The notes: generated by a model not told the origin, from the letters alone. A stretch of DNA of 39,527 bases from Chroococcidiopsidaceae cyanobacterium CP_BM_ER_R8_30 (GCA_019244235.1 JAFASY010000050.1:1-39527); one strand, 5' to 3'; counted from the first letter of the stretch, positions 25,764 through 35,781 are shown. Numbers and translations: made by a program.

Positions 25764-28700
25764 CCAGCAAATTCATCTTGGGAGTTTAGTCGTGTTAAAC
25801 CCTCTGGAGGTACAGGCAAGGTGAAATAGAAGGTACTCCCTTGGCCCATCGTACTCTCCACCCAAATACTACCCCCATGTTGCTGCACAATACTTTGACA
25901 AATTGCCAAGCCCAAACCTGTTCCCCCTTTCTGCCGCGCATCCGAAACATCCACCTGCTGAAACCGATCAAAAATCGTTTCCAATTTCTCGGCCGGAATC
26001 CCACGCCCGCGATCTTTGACCTGAAACCGCACCGACTCCGATTGCTGTTGGCTCGATAGCGTCACTGTCGTGTGGGGAGCAGAGAATTTGATGGCATTGG
26101 AGAGCAGATTGGTCAACAGTTGCAAAATCAAGTCCGCTGCTGCCCACACCTGATGCCCTACTGTCGGTTCAATTTGCAGCGTCACCAAGGCGTTATCTGC
26201 TATTGCCTGCACCCCTTCCACTGCTTGCTGCATCAACTTCCCGGCATCGCAGACACTCATCTCTAGCTCCACTCGGCCAGAATCGAGTCGTTCCAAATCC
26301 AGAATGTCATTGACGAGGTTCACCAGCCTGTCGCTATTGGTGAGCGCTAGCTCGATCATCCGCTTGGCCTTCTCTGGCCTCTGGTTATAGATGCCTGTTT
26401 CCAGCAGTCCCAAACTGCCCCGAATCGCTGTCAGTGGTGTGCGCAACTCGTGGCTGACTATGGAGATAAATTCCTTTTTCATCCGCTCTACTGCCTGCTG
26501 GTCTGTGATGTCTTGGATCTGTGCCACATAGTACAACGGCTGCTGTTGCCCATCTCGCACCAATGACAAACTTAGTCTTCCCCACGCTATGTGTCCTTGC
26601 TTGCAGCAGTAGCGCAATTCGACTTGTGCATGGTGATTTTCGTTATTCTGCGTTTGTTCGACACATTGCTGCAGCTTCTTTTGATCTTCCGGGTGCACCA
26701 GGGCTGCAGCATCTGTGGATAGTAACTCTGGTTCTGAGTAGCCGAGCATATCACACAGCATTAGGTTCACTTTCAGCCACTGGTTGTCTGTCCCGATCAG
26801 TGCCATGCCGATCGGCGTTGCCTCAAATGCACTGCGAAACCTCTCTTCACTGTCTCTCAATGCGACTTCTGTTTGTTTGCGAGCAGTGATATCGCGAATA
26901 ATCGCTAGAACCTCATCAACTCCAACAGCGACAACGCGAACTTCCTCGTAACAGGTCTCCCCTCGATCTGTAACAAACTGCTGTTCGTAAACTTGGACTT
27001 CACCAGTTTGCACTGCCTGATGAATGGAGTTCATGCGTTGTGGTACTAGTTCTGTAGGCAAGTTTTCATATGGCTTTTTACCAATCGCCGCCGCTCTAGA
27101 AATAAAAGAGGTGATATCTGTGCCTTCAATAAGATCGAGATATGTGCCATCAGCAGTCATCCAAATTATTAAATCGGGGATGGCTTTAAGAATTTTATTT
27201 TTTGTTGCTTCACTCTGACGCAATAATTCTTCCGATTGTTTACGCTGGGTAATGTCTAGATTTGTGCCAATCAGTTGAATCACCTGTCCTTGCTCGTTAA
27301 CAATAGCTTCTCCTTTCGCCTCCACATGCCGGATCGAACTATCTGGCAAGATAATTCGGAATTCTGTACTGTAGGGGACTCTAGTTGCAATTGTTTGCTC
27401 GATAATCTGCCTTAGCGACTCTTGATCTCCAGGGTGGACCAGCTCAAAGAATTGGGAGAGGGTTGGCTCTGGCTCTTGTAGATCCCAACCAAAAATGAGG
27501 AAGCTTTCCTCTGACCAGGTGACTTGCTCCAGTTTGATGTCCAGTTCCCAACTACCAATATGAGCAACTTGTTGTGCTCGTCGAAGCCGCGCTTCACTCC
27601 GACGCAGAGCCGCTTCGGCTTGTTTGCGAGCGGTGATCTCTTTAGCGATCGCAATGACACAGAGTTGTCCCTGAATATCAATGCTTTCAGCTGAGAATAA
27701 AACAGTTAGCAGATTGCCCGATTTTTGGCGCAGAGTATACTCCTGAGCCCGGATTTGTCCCTTGGTCTGCAACAGTTGCACATACTGCTCCCGGTCGTCT
27801 AAGTTTACCCAAAGTCCTACTTCTGCTGCTGTGCGACCAATCACCTCTTCTTTGGAATACCCAAATTGCTCGATAAAGGCGTCATTCACCTCTAGATAGC
27901 GTCCTTCGACAGCGACGATGCCTATTGGGTCAGGACTGGCGCGAAACACTTTAGTGAACTTTTCCTCAGATGCTTCCAGACTGCTCTTAATGCAATCAAA
28001 AGACTGTTGCACCTGTTCTGCCGTTTGTTCAAAAAACTGAGCCAGAAGATGCAGTTCTGCAATCGGACTTGTTTGCCGGAGTGTTTCATGCCATTTCCCC
28101 TGAGCCAAAGCTTGACTTGCGAGACTTAACTGCCGAATCGAGCGGCTAATCCAACTGGCAATCAACAGCCCCAAAACAGTTGCCCCTATCAATGCTTCCG
28201 TACATAGCAGAATGGTTGTGCGGGTATTGACATCGATTTGCTTCATGAAGTCTGCTTCAGGAACGGTAGCCACAATCAGCCAGTCCAATCCAAAAGAGTC
28301 TCTGTAGGGAAGCACTCGCACAAATTGCCTACCGTTGTTGTCAAATGTGAATTCCCGATTCCGATCAATCTGGGTTAAACCACCAGTTGCCTGCTCTAGA
28401 TAACGGGCGGTTGTCTGAATCAGTGGATCTGGAAAATCGCTAGCTAAAACTCGCTCTGGGGTTTTACCTGTATGTTTGAAGGGCAATCGCTCATCTGAAC
28501 TGGCAACCAGATTGCCTGTTCGTTCCATAACAAAGACTTTGCCTGTCTTACCTACCTTTAATGAATGCAGAAAATTACTAAACTGCCTCAGCGTCAGATC
28601 GACTGCAAAAATGCCTCGGAATGTTCCAGTTCGATCTCGGTAAGGCTCTCCTAGCGTGATTGCTAGGGTTAGCGGACCAGCCCGACTACTATAGATACTA

Positions 28701-29269
28701 GACCAGGTTGGCTTCCCTGTTTGCGCTGGTGCTTTATACCAGGGACGGGTGCGTGGGTCATAATCGGGAGCAACTTGCAAGCGCTGCCCGTGATCGCCTT
28801 GAGTATCAATAGCATAAGACACTAAATTGCCAGTAAACTCCGTTACCTGGTAGTCCACAGTGCCATCGTTATTAACGGCTAAGCCAACAAATTCCCCCTG
28901 GGTATTGCCAAACTGAATATAGCTTACGGAGGGAAAGAGCTGGCTTTGCTGCCAGAATTGGCGTTCGAGTTGACGAGAGTCATTTAGATTGAGCTGACCA
29001 AGTTTAACTGCACTAATGTTAAGTTGATTGATTAGATGAGGCGTTGATAAATAGGTGTCCAGTTTTTGGACAATGCGAGCACCTAGCTCAGCCATTAGCT
29101 GACTGGCAAGATTATTGACTGCTTGCTGTCCATTACGAAAGGATAAATATCCCACTAGCCCTACCACACCAACCGTCTGTAGAACGAAGGGCACGATGAG
29201 AACAGTTCGCAGAGGCACCTTGATGCCGCGAAGACTCAACCTTTTGTCTAGAAGACGGGGCGATATCAT
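25760..29269 (-). CDS. membrane PAS sensor histidine kinase
   Basis: This is a 1169-residue sensor. Two membrane helices (about 21-43 and 348-372) flank an extracytoplasmic Cache-type domain (about 60-335). A HAMP segment follows, then four PAS domains (starting near 438, 560, 690 and 810) with PAC-type ends such as ITARKQAE. The HisKA block has the phospho-acceptor His940 in SIVSHELRTPL. The HATPase domain shows the N box (LLSNAIKF), the G1 motif DRGRGIP and GTGLGLAI. It should sense an external ligand plus an intracellular cue and phosphorylate the response regulator encoded upstream. Its ATG overlaps that gene's stop by four bases, and its stop overlaps the transporter start. Confidence 0.93.
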   Translation of the reverse strand: MISPRLLDKRLSLRGIKVPLRTVLIVPFVLQTVGVVGLVGYLSFRNGQQAVNNLASQLMAELGARIVQKLDTYLSTPHLINQLNISAVKLGQLNLNDSRQLERQFWQQSQLFPSVSYIQFGNTQGEFVGLAVNNDGTVDYQVTEFTGNLVSYAIDTQGDHGQRLQVAPDYDPRTRPWYKAPAQTGKPTWSSIYSSRAGPLTLAITLGEPYRDRTGTFRGIFAVDLTLRQFSNFLHSLKVGKTGKVFVMERTGNLVASSDERLPFKHTGKTPERVLASDFPDPLIQTTARYLEQATGGLTQIDRNREFTFDNNGRQFVRVLPYRDSFGLDWLIVATVPEADFMKQIDVNTRTTILLCTEALIGATVLGLLIASWISRSIRQLSLASQALAQGKWHETLRQTSPIAELHLLAQFFEQTAEQVQQSFDCIKSSLEASEEKFTKVFRASPDPIGIVAVEGRYLEVNDAFIEQFGYSKEEVIGRTAAEVGLWVNLDDREQYVQLLQTKGQIRAQEYTLRQKSGNLLTVLFSAESIDIQGQLCVIAIAKEITARKQAEAALRRSEARLRRAQQVAHIGSWELDIKLEQVTWSEESFLIFGWDLQEPEPTLSQFFELVHPGDQESLRQIIEQTIATRVPYSTEFRIILPDSSIRHVEAKGEAIVNEQGQVIQLIGTNLDITQRKQSEELLRQSEATKNKILKAIPDLIIWMTADGTYLDLIEGTDITSFISRAAAIGKKPYENLPTELVPQRMNSIHQAVQTGEVQVYEQQFVTDRGETCYEEVRVVAVGVDEVLAIIRDITARKQTEVALRDSEERFRSAFEATPIGMALIGTDNQWLKVNLMLCDMLGYSEPELLSTDAAALVHPEDQKKLQQCVEQTQNNENHHAQVELRYCCKQGHIAWGRLSLSLVRDGQQQPLYYVAQIQDITDQQAVERMKKEFISIVSHELRTPLTAIRGSLGLLETGIYNQRPEKAKRMIELALTNSDRLVNLVNDILDLERLDSGRVELEMSVCDAGKLMQQAVEGVQAIADNALVTLQIEPTVGHQVWAAADLILQLLTNLLSNAIKFSAPHTTVTLSSQQQSESVRFQVKDRGRGIPAEKLETIFDRFQQVDVSDARQKGGTGLGLAICQSIVQQHGGSIWVESTMGQGSTFYFTLPVPPEGLTRLNSQDEFAG

Positions 29270-31191
29270 ATGCCAATCCTTTGCTTTATCTCCCCAAGCT
29301 GCTGCTGTAACCGCGAGCGGTCAATTCGACTAATTGTGCGCGTCACTAACTCTGGTCCTACAACAGGCTTACCAATGAAGTCATCAGCTCCTGCTGCAAA
29401 TACTTGCTGAATTGATTCCATATCTGTGTGGGCTGTGACAACCAAAATCGGCAAATTGCCCCATATTGGGTCTTGACGCACAACTTGGCAGAGGTCAATG
29501 CCACTAAAGGTCGGCATCTCTAAATCCATCACCAATAGGTCAGGATTTGTCTTCGTGAGTACATTCCAAAACTGTTTGGGATCTTGCAGACCGATTACCT
29601 GTAGTCCCCAAGGTTGCAGCAGATCGCTTAATGCCACTAGCATCGTGGGATCGTCATCCACAACCATCACCCTGGCTTCTGCATTTTGAGATTTGGGCAA
29701 GACTTGAGAGATTGCTTCAAATACCTGAGTCGTGGCAATTGGTTTGGGCAAAAATCTCCTTCCTCCCAAGCGGGAGATAACAACTCGCTCATTCAGTTCA
29801 TCTCGTTCGCTCATAACCATAACTGGTACTGTGGGGAACAGTTCCCTAAGTTCCTGTAGCACTGTCACCCTGTCTCTAGTAGTACCGTGACCAGTAAGAT
29901 CGAGCAAAATCCCGTCGGGAGGTTGAGCGCTGGGAAAGCTCCCGGCAGAATCCTGAGTCATTCCTTGAAGAGCGATTGCTAGGGTGGGCACCGTCTCGAT
30001 CCGAAGTCCCCAGGCAGCGGCATCTAATTGAAGTTGCTGAGTGAAGGACGCATCACTGCTAATAACCAACACGAGGGGTACTGGCGTTGATTCAGTTCGC
30101 AGGCTGGCTAAAGGTTTCGGAGATTTAGTCAGTTCTTGTTTCAGCTCAGTAACCAGTTTTGAGAGCTGGGTAACTTCTATTGACTCTAGAGGCTTATTAC
30201 TGTCCAGTAGATGTTCGATTGCCCGTGCTAAATTTGAGCCTGTCTCGTAGCCAAACGAGCCTAGGATTCCTGTCAGCTTGTGTACTTCCTGTTCGGCAGC
30301 TTGCCAAAGATTCTGGCTGAGGTTTCCTACTCGCAAGGCTTGTTCAACTTGCTCCAGCAGATCAACCCGTTCAGTAAATGTCTCTCTAAACCGCTCCAGC
30401 ACCTTGTTGACTGAAGATAAATCCTTTTGACGTTTCTCTTTTCCCTTGCTTGCTTGCCTCTTTATCTCCCCTTTTCCCTCACTAGAAGACAAGTCAACTT
30501 GTGCCTGAGTACTCGGCGGTGCCTTAAGCCGATAGCCCAAACCATAGACCGTCTCCAGCAGGTCGGTGGTCATCCCCGCTGCCTTCAGCTTCTGCCGCAA
30601 GTCTTTAATCAAGTTGGTGACAGCACCTTCACCTGGGGTGGCATCAATCGACCACAAGCGATCAATAATCACACTACGGCTGAAGACGCGTTGCGGACTA
30701 CGTAGGAATAGCCCCAGCAAACTGTATTCCTTTGGGGTTAGAGACAGAGTTTGCCCTCTATAGGTAACTTCTGCCGAGACTGGATTCACACAAAGATGCT
30801 CCCATGTCAGCATCAGAGGAGCTAGGTTTGTCTCTCCCCGCCGCAGTAATGCCCGAATCCTTGCCAGCAACTCAGACAGATTGTAAGGTTTGATAACATA
30901 GTCATCCGCACCTGCATCCAATCCTCCAACCACATCGGCACTAGAATTTTTAACTGTGAGTAAGAGAATCGGTTTCTGATACCCTTGAGAACGAAGTTGA
31001 CGGCACAGGCTAAATCCATCTAGTTTGGGAACGACTAAATCTAGTAATATCAGGTCGTAGTCCCAAGATGTTACGAACTCTAGCGCAATTTGACCATTTT
31101 CTGCCACATCGACTGTGTAGTACTGAGCATTAAGTGCTTCTGATAGTGTTAACGCTGTCCGTCGGTCGTCTTCTACCAGTAGAATTTTCAC
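29266..31191 (-). CDS. multi-domain response regulator: REC, OmpR-type DNA binding, Hpt, REC, REC
   Basis: This is a 641-residue regulator. REC1 (1-115) has Asp9/Asp10, phospho-acceptor Asp51 and Lys101. The winged-helix OmpR/PhoB domain (about 125-225) ends in LLETVYGLGYRL. A basic linker leads to an Hpt domain with His304 in VHKLTGILGSFG. REC2 (about 372-497) keeps Asp431, but its N-terminal acidic pair is replaced by SSD. REC3 (about 507-635) is complete, with Asp512 and Asp556. One chain thus holds receiver, phosphotransfer and transcription output, so an internal phosphorelay with the adjacent kinase is plausible. It is the first gene of a three-gene coupled operon. Start and length are clear. 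Confidence 0.93.
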   Translation of the reverse strand: MKILLVEDDRRTALTLSEALNAQYYTVDVAENGQIALEFVTSWDYDLILLDLVVPKLDGFSLCRQLRSQGYQKPILLLTVKNSSADVVGGLDAGADDYVIKPYNLSELLARIRALLRRGETNLAPLMLTWEHLCVNPVSAEVTYRGQTLSLTPKEYSLLGLFLRSPQRVFSRSVIIDRLWSIDATPGEGAVTNLIKDLRQKLKAAGMTTDLLETVYGLGYRLKAPPSTQAQVDLSSSEGKGEIKRQASKGKEKRQKDLSSVNKVLERFRETFTERVDLLEQVEQALRVGNLSQNLWQAAEQEVHKLTGILGSFGYETGSNLARAIEHLLDSNKPLESIEVTQLSKLVTELKQELTKSPKPLASLRTESTPVPLVLVISSDASFTQQLQLDAAAWGLRIETVPTLAIALQGMTQDSAGSFPSAQPPDGILLDLTGHGTTRDRVTVLQELRELFPTVPVMVMSERDELNERVVISRLGGRRFLPKPIATTQVFEAISQVLPKSQNAEARVMVVDDDPTMLVALSDLLQPWGLQVIGLQDPKQFWNVLTKTNPDLLVMDLEMPTFSGIDLCQVVRQDPIWGNLPILVVTAHTDMESIQQVFAAGADDFIGKPVVGPELVTRTISRIDRSRLQQQLGEIKQRIGI

Positions 31192-31345
31192 AAGGGATAC
31201 TATTTATCCAGTGCTTGTTAATTAAATTACATCTTAATTTTAAGTCAAGTCGTGCTTCTTCTCTCAAAGAATCAACAATTAAATTCACTTTGTTAAACCC
31301 GCCTTCCCTTCTCAACTGGGAAGACAGGTTATGGGAGAGCTTTAA

Positions 31346-32527
31346 CTAACGCAAGGACTCGAAATAGTCCCGAACACGATTACGATTTTTTGGTAGGCGT
31401 AACTTCTGGAGAGCTCTTGATTCAATTTGCCGCACCCGTTCTCGCGATAGGTTCAGCGCTCGCCCAATTTCTGCTAAGGAGTAAGGGTGCTCATCTGTAA
31501 GCCCAAATCGCATCAGGATTATATCGCGCTCTCGGTCATTCAATTCTGCCAGCAGTAACTGTAAGTCTTGGTGCAAGGCTTCTCGGAGTAATGCATCTTC
31601 CGGAGACTCAGTGTCCGTTTGGATTAAATCCCCAAACTCTACATCTTTCTTATCGCCTACTTTGATTTCTAACGAGACAGCTCGCGGTGTTTTTGATAGC
31701 ACTTCCTGCACTTGAGACGGTGGTATTTCCAACTCCTGTGCGATGTCCTCAATTGTGGGAGTCCGACCTTTTTCTTGCGCAATTTTCCGCTGAGCTCGCT
31801 TAATTTTGTTGAGCCTTTCCGTCACGTGCACTGGCAAGCGAATGGTACGGCTTTGAGTCGCGATCGCCCTTGTCATCCCTTGGCGAATCCAGTAGTAGGC
31901 ATAGGTGCTGAAGCGGTAACCTTGGCAGGGGTCAAACTTTTCTACCGCCCGCTCCAAACCTAAAGTCCCTTCCTGCACCAAATCCAAAAACTCTAAACCG
32001 CGATTTTGATATTTTTTAGCAACTGATACTACCATGCGCAGGTTTGCCTTGAGCATGTGTTCTTTAGCGCGGATGCCTTCGGACTGGATTTGTTCAAGTT
32101 CCTCGATCGTTAAACCTGCAATGTCAGCCCAGCGTTGTTTTCCCTGAGCCAACATTAGCTTGAGTTCTGCCAGTGAGAGCCCCACGGTATCTGCCCAGCG
32201 TTCCAGCGACGGTCGATGTCCTAATTGAGAAACTAGACGCTCTTGGATGGTTCTTAGCTGGGTATAAGTCTGAATGACTTGGTCTGAGATGACAGTCTTG
32301 CTAGACAGCAGCGAACGCATCCGCAGATAGCGCTGCACTTTCTGGGCTTCGGAAATCTCCTCATCTCGCCTAAGTAAATGGACCCGACCGATTTCCTGTA
32401 AGTATAAACGGACTAAGTCAGTTGTGCGAAGATTAGGGCTTGGCTGTAACTGGGTAGTGCTGCCGGAATTGAACTCTAGAGCCAGCGCATCTACCAACAT
32501 CTTCCCTTCATCTAGAGTATTTTCCAT
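31346..32527 (-). CDS. sigC: RNA polymerase sigma factor, group 2, SigC-like
   Basis: This non-essential primary-like sigma factor redirects RNA polymerase. Region 1.2 (DLVRLYLQEIGRVHLL), region 2 (NLRMVVSVAKKYQNRGLEFLDLVQEG, then FSTYAYYWIRQGMTRAI), region 3 and region 4 (DRERDIILMRFGL, then SLAEIGRALNLSRERVRQIE) are all present. The C-terminal VRDYFESLR fits cyanobacterial SigC; the assignment to SigC rather than another group 2 member is tentative. I use the ATG at 32527 (393 residues); a TTG at 32578 is the only longer option. It is divergent from psaD. The 154-base gap towards the response regulator contains a small hairpin (CTTCCC/GGGAAG) without a T-run. Confidence 0.88.
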   Translation of the reverse strand: MENTLDEGKMLVDALALEFNSGSTTQLQPSPNLRTTDLVRLYLQEIGRVHLLRRDEEISEAQKVQRYLRMRSLLSSKTVISDQVIQTYTQLRTIQERLVSQLGHRPSLERWADTVGLSLAELKLMLAQGKQRWADIAGLTIEELEQIQSEGIRAKEHMLKANLRMVVSVAKKYQNRGLEFLDLVQEGTLGLERAVEKFDPCQGYRFSTYAYYWIRQGMTRAIATQSRTIRLPVHVTERLNKIKRAQRKIAQEKGRTPTIEDIAQELEIPPSQVQEVLSKTPRAVSLEIKVGDKKDVEFGDLIQTDTESPEDALLREALHQDLQLLLAELNDRERDIILMRFGLTDEHPYSLAEIGRALNLSRERVRQIESRALQKLRLPKNRNRVRDYFESLR

Positions 32528-32861
32528 GCGAATTTCCGTTGCTTGTCTGTCTTTAGAGGTAGCAGCTGTGCAGGACAAAATGCATCTCCACTTTTTTTCT
32601 AAGTGAGTCTAAAAGACCAGTTATTCTTTCGTTAAGATATAAGGCAAAAAAATAAGGAAATAATAAGTCTCAATTGGGGTGTAATACCAATTTGCTTGAA
32701 CGCAATTGAAGAATGAGTCGATCTCAGGTTTGAGAGGCTTCAGAATCTGTAGCCGGAATTTAGAGAATTGGTGTAACGATCTTGTGTAACAGTTCCTAAC
32801 ACAGTCACAGACCCAGTACAGTCTCAATGCTAGGATGCCCTAAAACCCTTGAGAAATACCT
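32528..32861. promoter_or_regulatory. divergent sigC-psaD control region
   Basis: This 334-base gap has no reading frame. It contains a short palindrome AATTGG/CCAATT (32672-32692), part of a GGTGTAATACCAATT-type motif common between cyanobacterial genes. Two GTGTAAC copies (32771-32777 and 32784-32790) lie before psaD; on the minus strand they read GTTACA, the half-site of the RpaB-binding HLR1 box, but with 13-base rather than the canonical 10-base spacing. I cannot place promoter elements with confidence. Confidence 0.4.
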
Positions 32862-33290
32862 ATGGCAGAACAAACTCTGACTGGACAAACTCCTATTTTC
32901 GGTGGCAGTACTGGCGGCTTACTGAAAAAGGCTGAAGAGGAAGAAAAGTACGCCATTACCTGGACTAGCCCAAAAGAGCAAGTTTTTGAGCTGCCCACAG
33001 GTGGCTCTGCTATCATGCGCAAAGGCGAAAACCTGCTCTATCTAGCTCGTAAGGAATACGGCATTGCTTTAGGCGGTCAACAACTGCGAGCAAAGTTCAG
33101 AATCAATGACTACAAAATTTACCGGATTTATCCTAACGGAGAAATCCAGTATCTACATCCCAATGATGGCGTCTTCCCTGAAAAGGTGAATGAAGGCCGT
33201 GAGAAAGTGCGCTATGTAGACCATGGCATTGGCGAGAATCCTGAACCAGCTAGGCTAAAGTTTAGTGGTCGTACGACTTACGACAGTTAG
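32862..33290 (+). CDS. psaD: photosystem I subunit II
   Basis: PsaD is the stromal-side photosystem I subunit that docks ferredoxin and stabilises PsaC. The 142-residue protein shows the conserved start [21 protein letters not shown], the central [20 protein letters not shown], and the basic C-terminal half with [18 protein letters not shown]. Length is typical of cyanobacterial PsaD. It has its own leader and terminator and so is a single-gene unit. High light-regulated expression would be expected from what is known of psaD. Confidence 0.97.
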   Translation: MAEQTLTGQTPIFGGSTGGLLKKAEEEEKYAITWTSPKEQVFELPTGGSAIMRKGENLLYLARKEYGIALGGQQLRAKFRINDYKIYRIYPNGEIQYLHPNDGVFPEKVNEGREKVRYVDHGIGENPEPARLKFSGRTTYDS

Positions 33291-33296
33291 CAATCA

Positions 33297-33332
33297 GAAG
33301 GGCGGTGCGCTAATCACCGCTCCTTCTTTTTC
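33297..33332 (+). terminator. psaD terminator
   Basis: GAAGGGCGGTG and CACCGCTCCTTC pair around a seven-base loop, with one G-T pair, and are followed by a run of T. It lies just after the psaD stop and ends 13 bases before the trpE start. Confidence 0.85.
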
Positions 33333-33344
33333 AAGATCGTCTCT

Positions 33345-34901
33345 ATGGTATTCCCTAATTTCTCTCAGTTTTCGACCCTGGCTTGTGAGGGTAACTTTAT
33401 ACCAGTGTATCAAGAATGGGTAGCGGATCTGGACACGCCTGTCTCAGCTTGGTATAAAGTCTGTGCTGGTCAACCCTATAGCTTCTTGCTAGAGTCGATA
33501 GAAGGTGGGGAGAAACTAGGGCGCTACAGCTTTCTAGGTTGCGATCCGCTGTGGATTTTGGAAGTTAGGGGAAATCGCACGATCCAGACACACCGACAGG
33601 GTGCAGTAGAAGTGTTTGAAGGGGACCCCTTTACAACCTTAGATCGGTGCTTGCAAACCTTTCAACCAGTTAAGCTACCTCAACTGCCGCCTGGAATTGG
33701 AGGGCTTTTTGGTTTTTGGGGCTATGAGTTGATTCGCTGGATTGAGCCTAGTGTTCCGGTTCACTTAGCTACGGCAACAGACTTGCCAGATGGGCTGTGG
33801 ATGCAGGTGGACCACCTGCTGATTTTTGATCAGGTAAAGCGTAAAATTTGGGCAGTTGCCTATGCCGATCTACGTGACCCTTCAGTGAATTTGCAACAGG
33901 CTTATCAACAAGCTAGCGATCGCGTGAATCGGCTAGTCAGCAAACTCCAACTCCCCGTCTCGCCGCAAACGACTCGCCTACAGTGGACTCCCCCAACTCC
34001 AGGTAGCAGTAGCCCAGAGTTAATTTATACTAGCAACACTTCACGAACCCAGTTTTGCGCTAATGTCCAAAAGGCAAAAGCTTATATTCAAGCTGGAGAT
34101 ATTTTCCAAGTTGTTTTGTCTCAGCGCCTCTCTACTGAATTTACAGGTGAAGCCTTTGCCCTCTACCGCTCTCTGCGCCTGATCAATCCTTCGCCATATA
34201 TGGCGTACTTTCACTTCAATGATTGGCAGATTATCGGATCGAGTCCCGAAGTTATGGTCAAGGCTGAGCGCAATTCATCTGGCAGTATGCTAGCAACAGT
34301 GCGCCCAATTGCTGGAACTCGTCCACGGGGTAAGACGCTACAAGAAGATGTGGCTTTAGCTGAAGAATTACTCAAAGATCCCAAGGAAGTTGCTGAACAT
34401 GTCATGCTGGTTGACCTGGGGCGCAATGATATTGGTCGTGTCTGTGCTAGCGGTACAGTAAGAGTGGATGAATTGATGGTAGTTGAGCGTTACTCTCATG
34501 TAATGCATATTGTTAGCAATGTTGTTGGGGAACTAGCTCCATATCGCTCCGCTTGGGATCTATTAAAAGCTTGTTTCCCGGCTGGCACAGTTAGCGGTGC
34601 GCCCAAGATCCGGGCAATGCAGATTATTTACGAGCTGGAGGCTAGCCGTCGCGGTCCCTATTCAGGTGTTTACGGTTATTATGATTTTGAAGGTCAGTTG
34701 AATAGCGCGATTACCATTCGCACAATGGTTGTCCGCGATCACGTAGTTAGCGTCCAAGCTGGTGCCGGTCTAGTTGCTGATTCCGACCCAGATAAAGAAT
34801 ACGAAGAAACCCTAAATAAGGCTAGAGGATTGTTAGAAGCAATTCGCTCTTTAGCAGTTGACTTAAGTGGAGTAAAAAGTGAGGAGAAAAAACTAGGCTA
34901 G
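33345..34901 (+). CDS. trpE: anthranilate synthase component I
   Basis: This enzyme converts chorismate and ammonia or glutamine (with TrpG) to anthranilate, the first step of tryptophan synthesis. The 518-residue protein has the N-terminal tryptophan-feedback element FLLESIEGGEKLGRYSFLG. The chorismate-binding domain has PSPYMAYF, the IAGTRPRGKT motif, HVMLVDLGRNDIGRVC and GAPKIRAMQIIYELE. Intact feedback residues suggest normal allosteric control. No fused TrpG domain is present. A para-aminobenzoate synthase is less likely given the LLES element and the length. The PhzF-like gene starts two bases after its stop. Confidence 0.93.
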   Translation: MVFPNFSQFSTLACEGNFIPVYQEWVADLDTPVSAWYKVCAGQPYSFLLESIEGGEKLGRYSFLGCDPLWILEVRGNRTIQTHRQGAVEVFEGDPFTTLDRCLQTFQPVKLPQLPPGIGGLFGFWGYELIRWIEPSVPVHLATATDLPDGLWMQVDHLLIFDQVKRKIWAVAYADLRDPSVNLQQAYQQASDRVNRLVSKLQLPVSPQTTRLQWTPPTPGSSSPELIYTSNTSRTQFCANVQKAKAYIQAGDIFQVVLSQRLSTEFTGEAFALYRSLRLINPSPYMAYFHFNDWQIIGSSPEVMVKAERNSSGSMLATVRPIAGTRPRGKTLQEDVALAEELLKDPKEVAEHVMLVDLGRNDIGRVCASGTVRVDELMVVERYSHVMHIVSNVVGELAPYRSAWDLLKACFPAGTVSGAPKIRAMQIIYELEASRRGPYSGVYGYYDFEGQLNSAITIRTMVVRDHVVSVQAGAGLVADSDPDKEYEETLNKARGLLEAIRSLAVDLSGVKSEEKKLG

Positions 34902-34902
34902 G

Positions 34903-35778
34903 ATGAAATTTTACATCGTTGATGTCTTTGCAAAAGAAAAGTATACTGGGAATCAGCTAGCAGTTTTTACCCATGCCGCTGGTATTTCTGAACAGACAAT
35001 GCAGCGCATTGCTAAAGAAATTAACTATTCTGAAACTACCTTTATTACTTCAACAGACTTACGAGAAGGGGGATATGATGTGCGCATATTCACCCCAGAA
35101 CAAGAGCTACCTTTTGCTGGACACCCCACTTTAGGAACTGCTTACGTATTGCAACAAGAATTACTTGAACCAGTTGAGAAGATTTGCTTAAATCTTAAAA
35201 TTGGGCAGATTCCAGTGACGTTGCATTACTCGGAGGGTTCTTTAGAATGGTTATGGATGCAGCAAAAAGCACCAAGTTTCTATCAGGTATTTTCTCCAGA
35301 AGTATTAGCTCAAGTTCTGAATTTACAACTAGATGAGATAGATGCAAGGTTTCCTATTCAAGAAGTTTCTACTGGTGTTCCGTTTATCATTGTTCCCTTA
35401 AAAAATCTAGCTGCGTTAAAACGAATTAAGGTAAATAAAGACAAGTATTTTGAATTAATTAGTCATACTCAAGCAAAATCGATACTTAGCTTTTGTCCAG
35501 AGACATATAGCCCAGACAATGACTTGAGCGTGCGAGTATTTGCTGATTATCTAGGGGTTCCAGAAGACCCTGCTACCGGGAGTGCTAACGGTTGTCTAGC
35601 AGGGTATTTAGTTCAGCATTCGTATTTTGGTACAGAGTCGATTAGTCTGCAAGTAGAACAAGGCTATGAGATTGGGAGACCCTCTCTACTATTATTGAAA
35701 GCTCAACGAAAAGCTGAAGAGATAGAAGTATTAGTGGGGGGCAAGGTCATTATGGTAGCTAAAGGAGAATTTGTCTAA
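34903..35778 (+). CDS. PhzF family isomerase-like protein
   Basis: This 291-residue protein belongs to the PhzF/diaminopimelate-epimerase-fold family, whose founding member isomerises a chorismate-derived intermediate in phenazine synthesis. The N-terminal VDVFAKEKYTGNQLAVF, the catalytic-type glutamate in NYSETTF, the FAGHPTLGTAY loop and DPATGSANGCLAGYL are all present. Most members, including cyanobacterial ones, have no known substrate, and no other phenazine gene is here. It starts one base after the trpE stop, so it is probably cotranscribed; the chorismate link may or may not be meaningful. It is convergent with the mannosidase, four bases apart. Confidence 0.88.
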   Translation: MKFYIVDVFAKEKYTGNQLAVFTHAAGISEQTMQRIAKEINYSETTFITSTDLREGGYDVRIFTPEQELPFAGHPTLGTAYVLQQELLEPVEKICLNLKIGQIPVTLHYSEGSLEWLWMQQKAPSFYQVFSPEVLAQVLNLQLDEIDARFPIQEVSTGVPFIIVPLKNLAALKRIKVNKDKYFELISHTQAKSILSFCPETYSPDNDLSVRVFADYLGVPEDPATGSANGCLAGYLVQHSYFGTESISLQVEQGYEIGRPSLLLLKAQRKAEEIEVLVGGKVIMVAKGEFV

Positions 35779-35781
35779 ATT

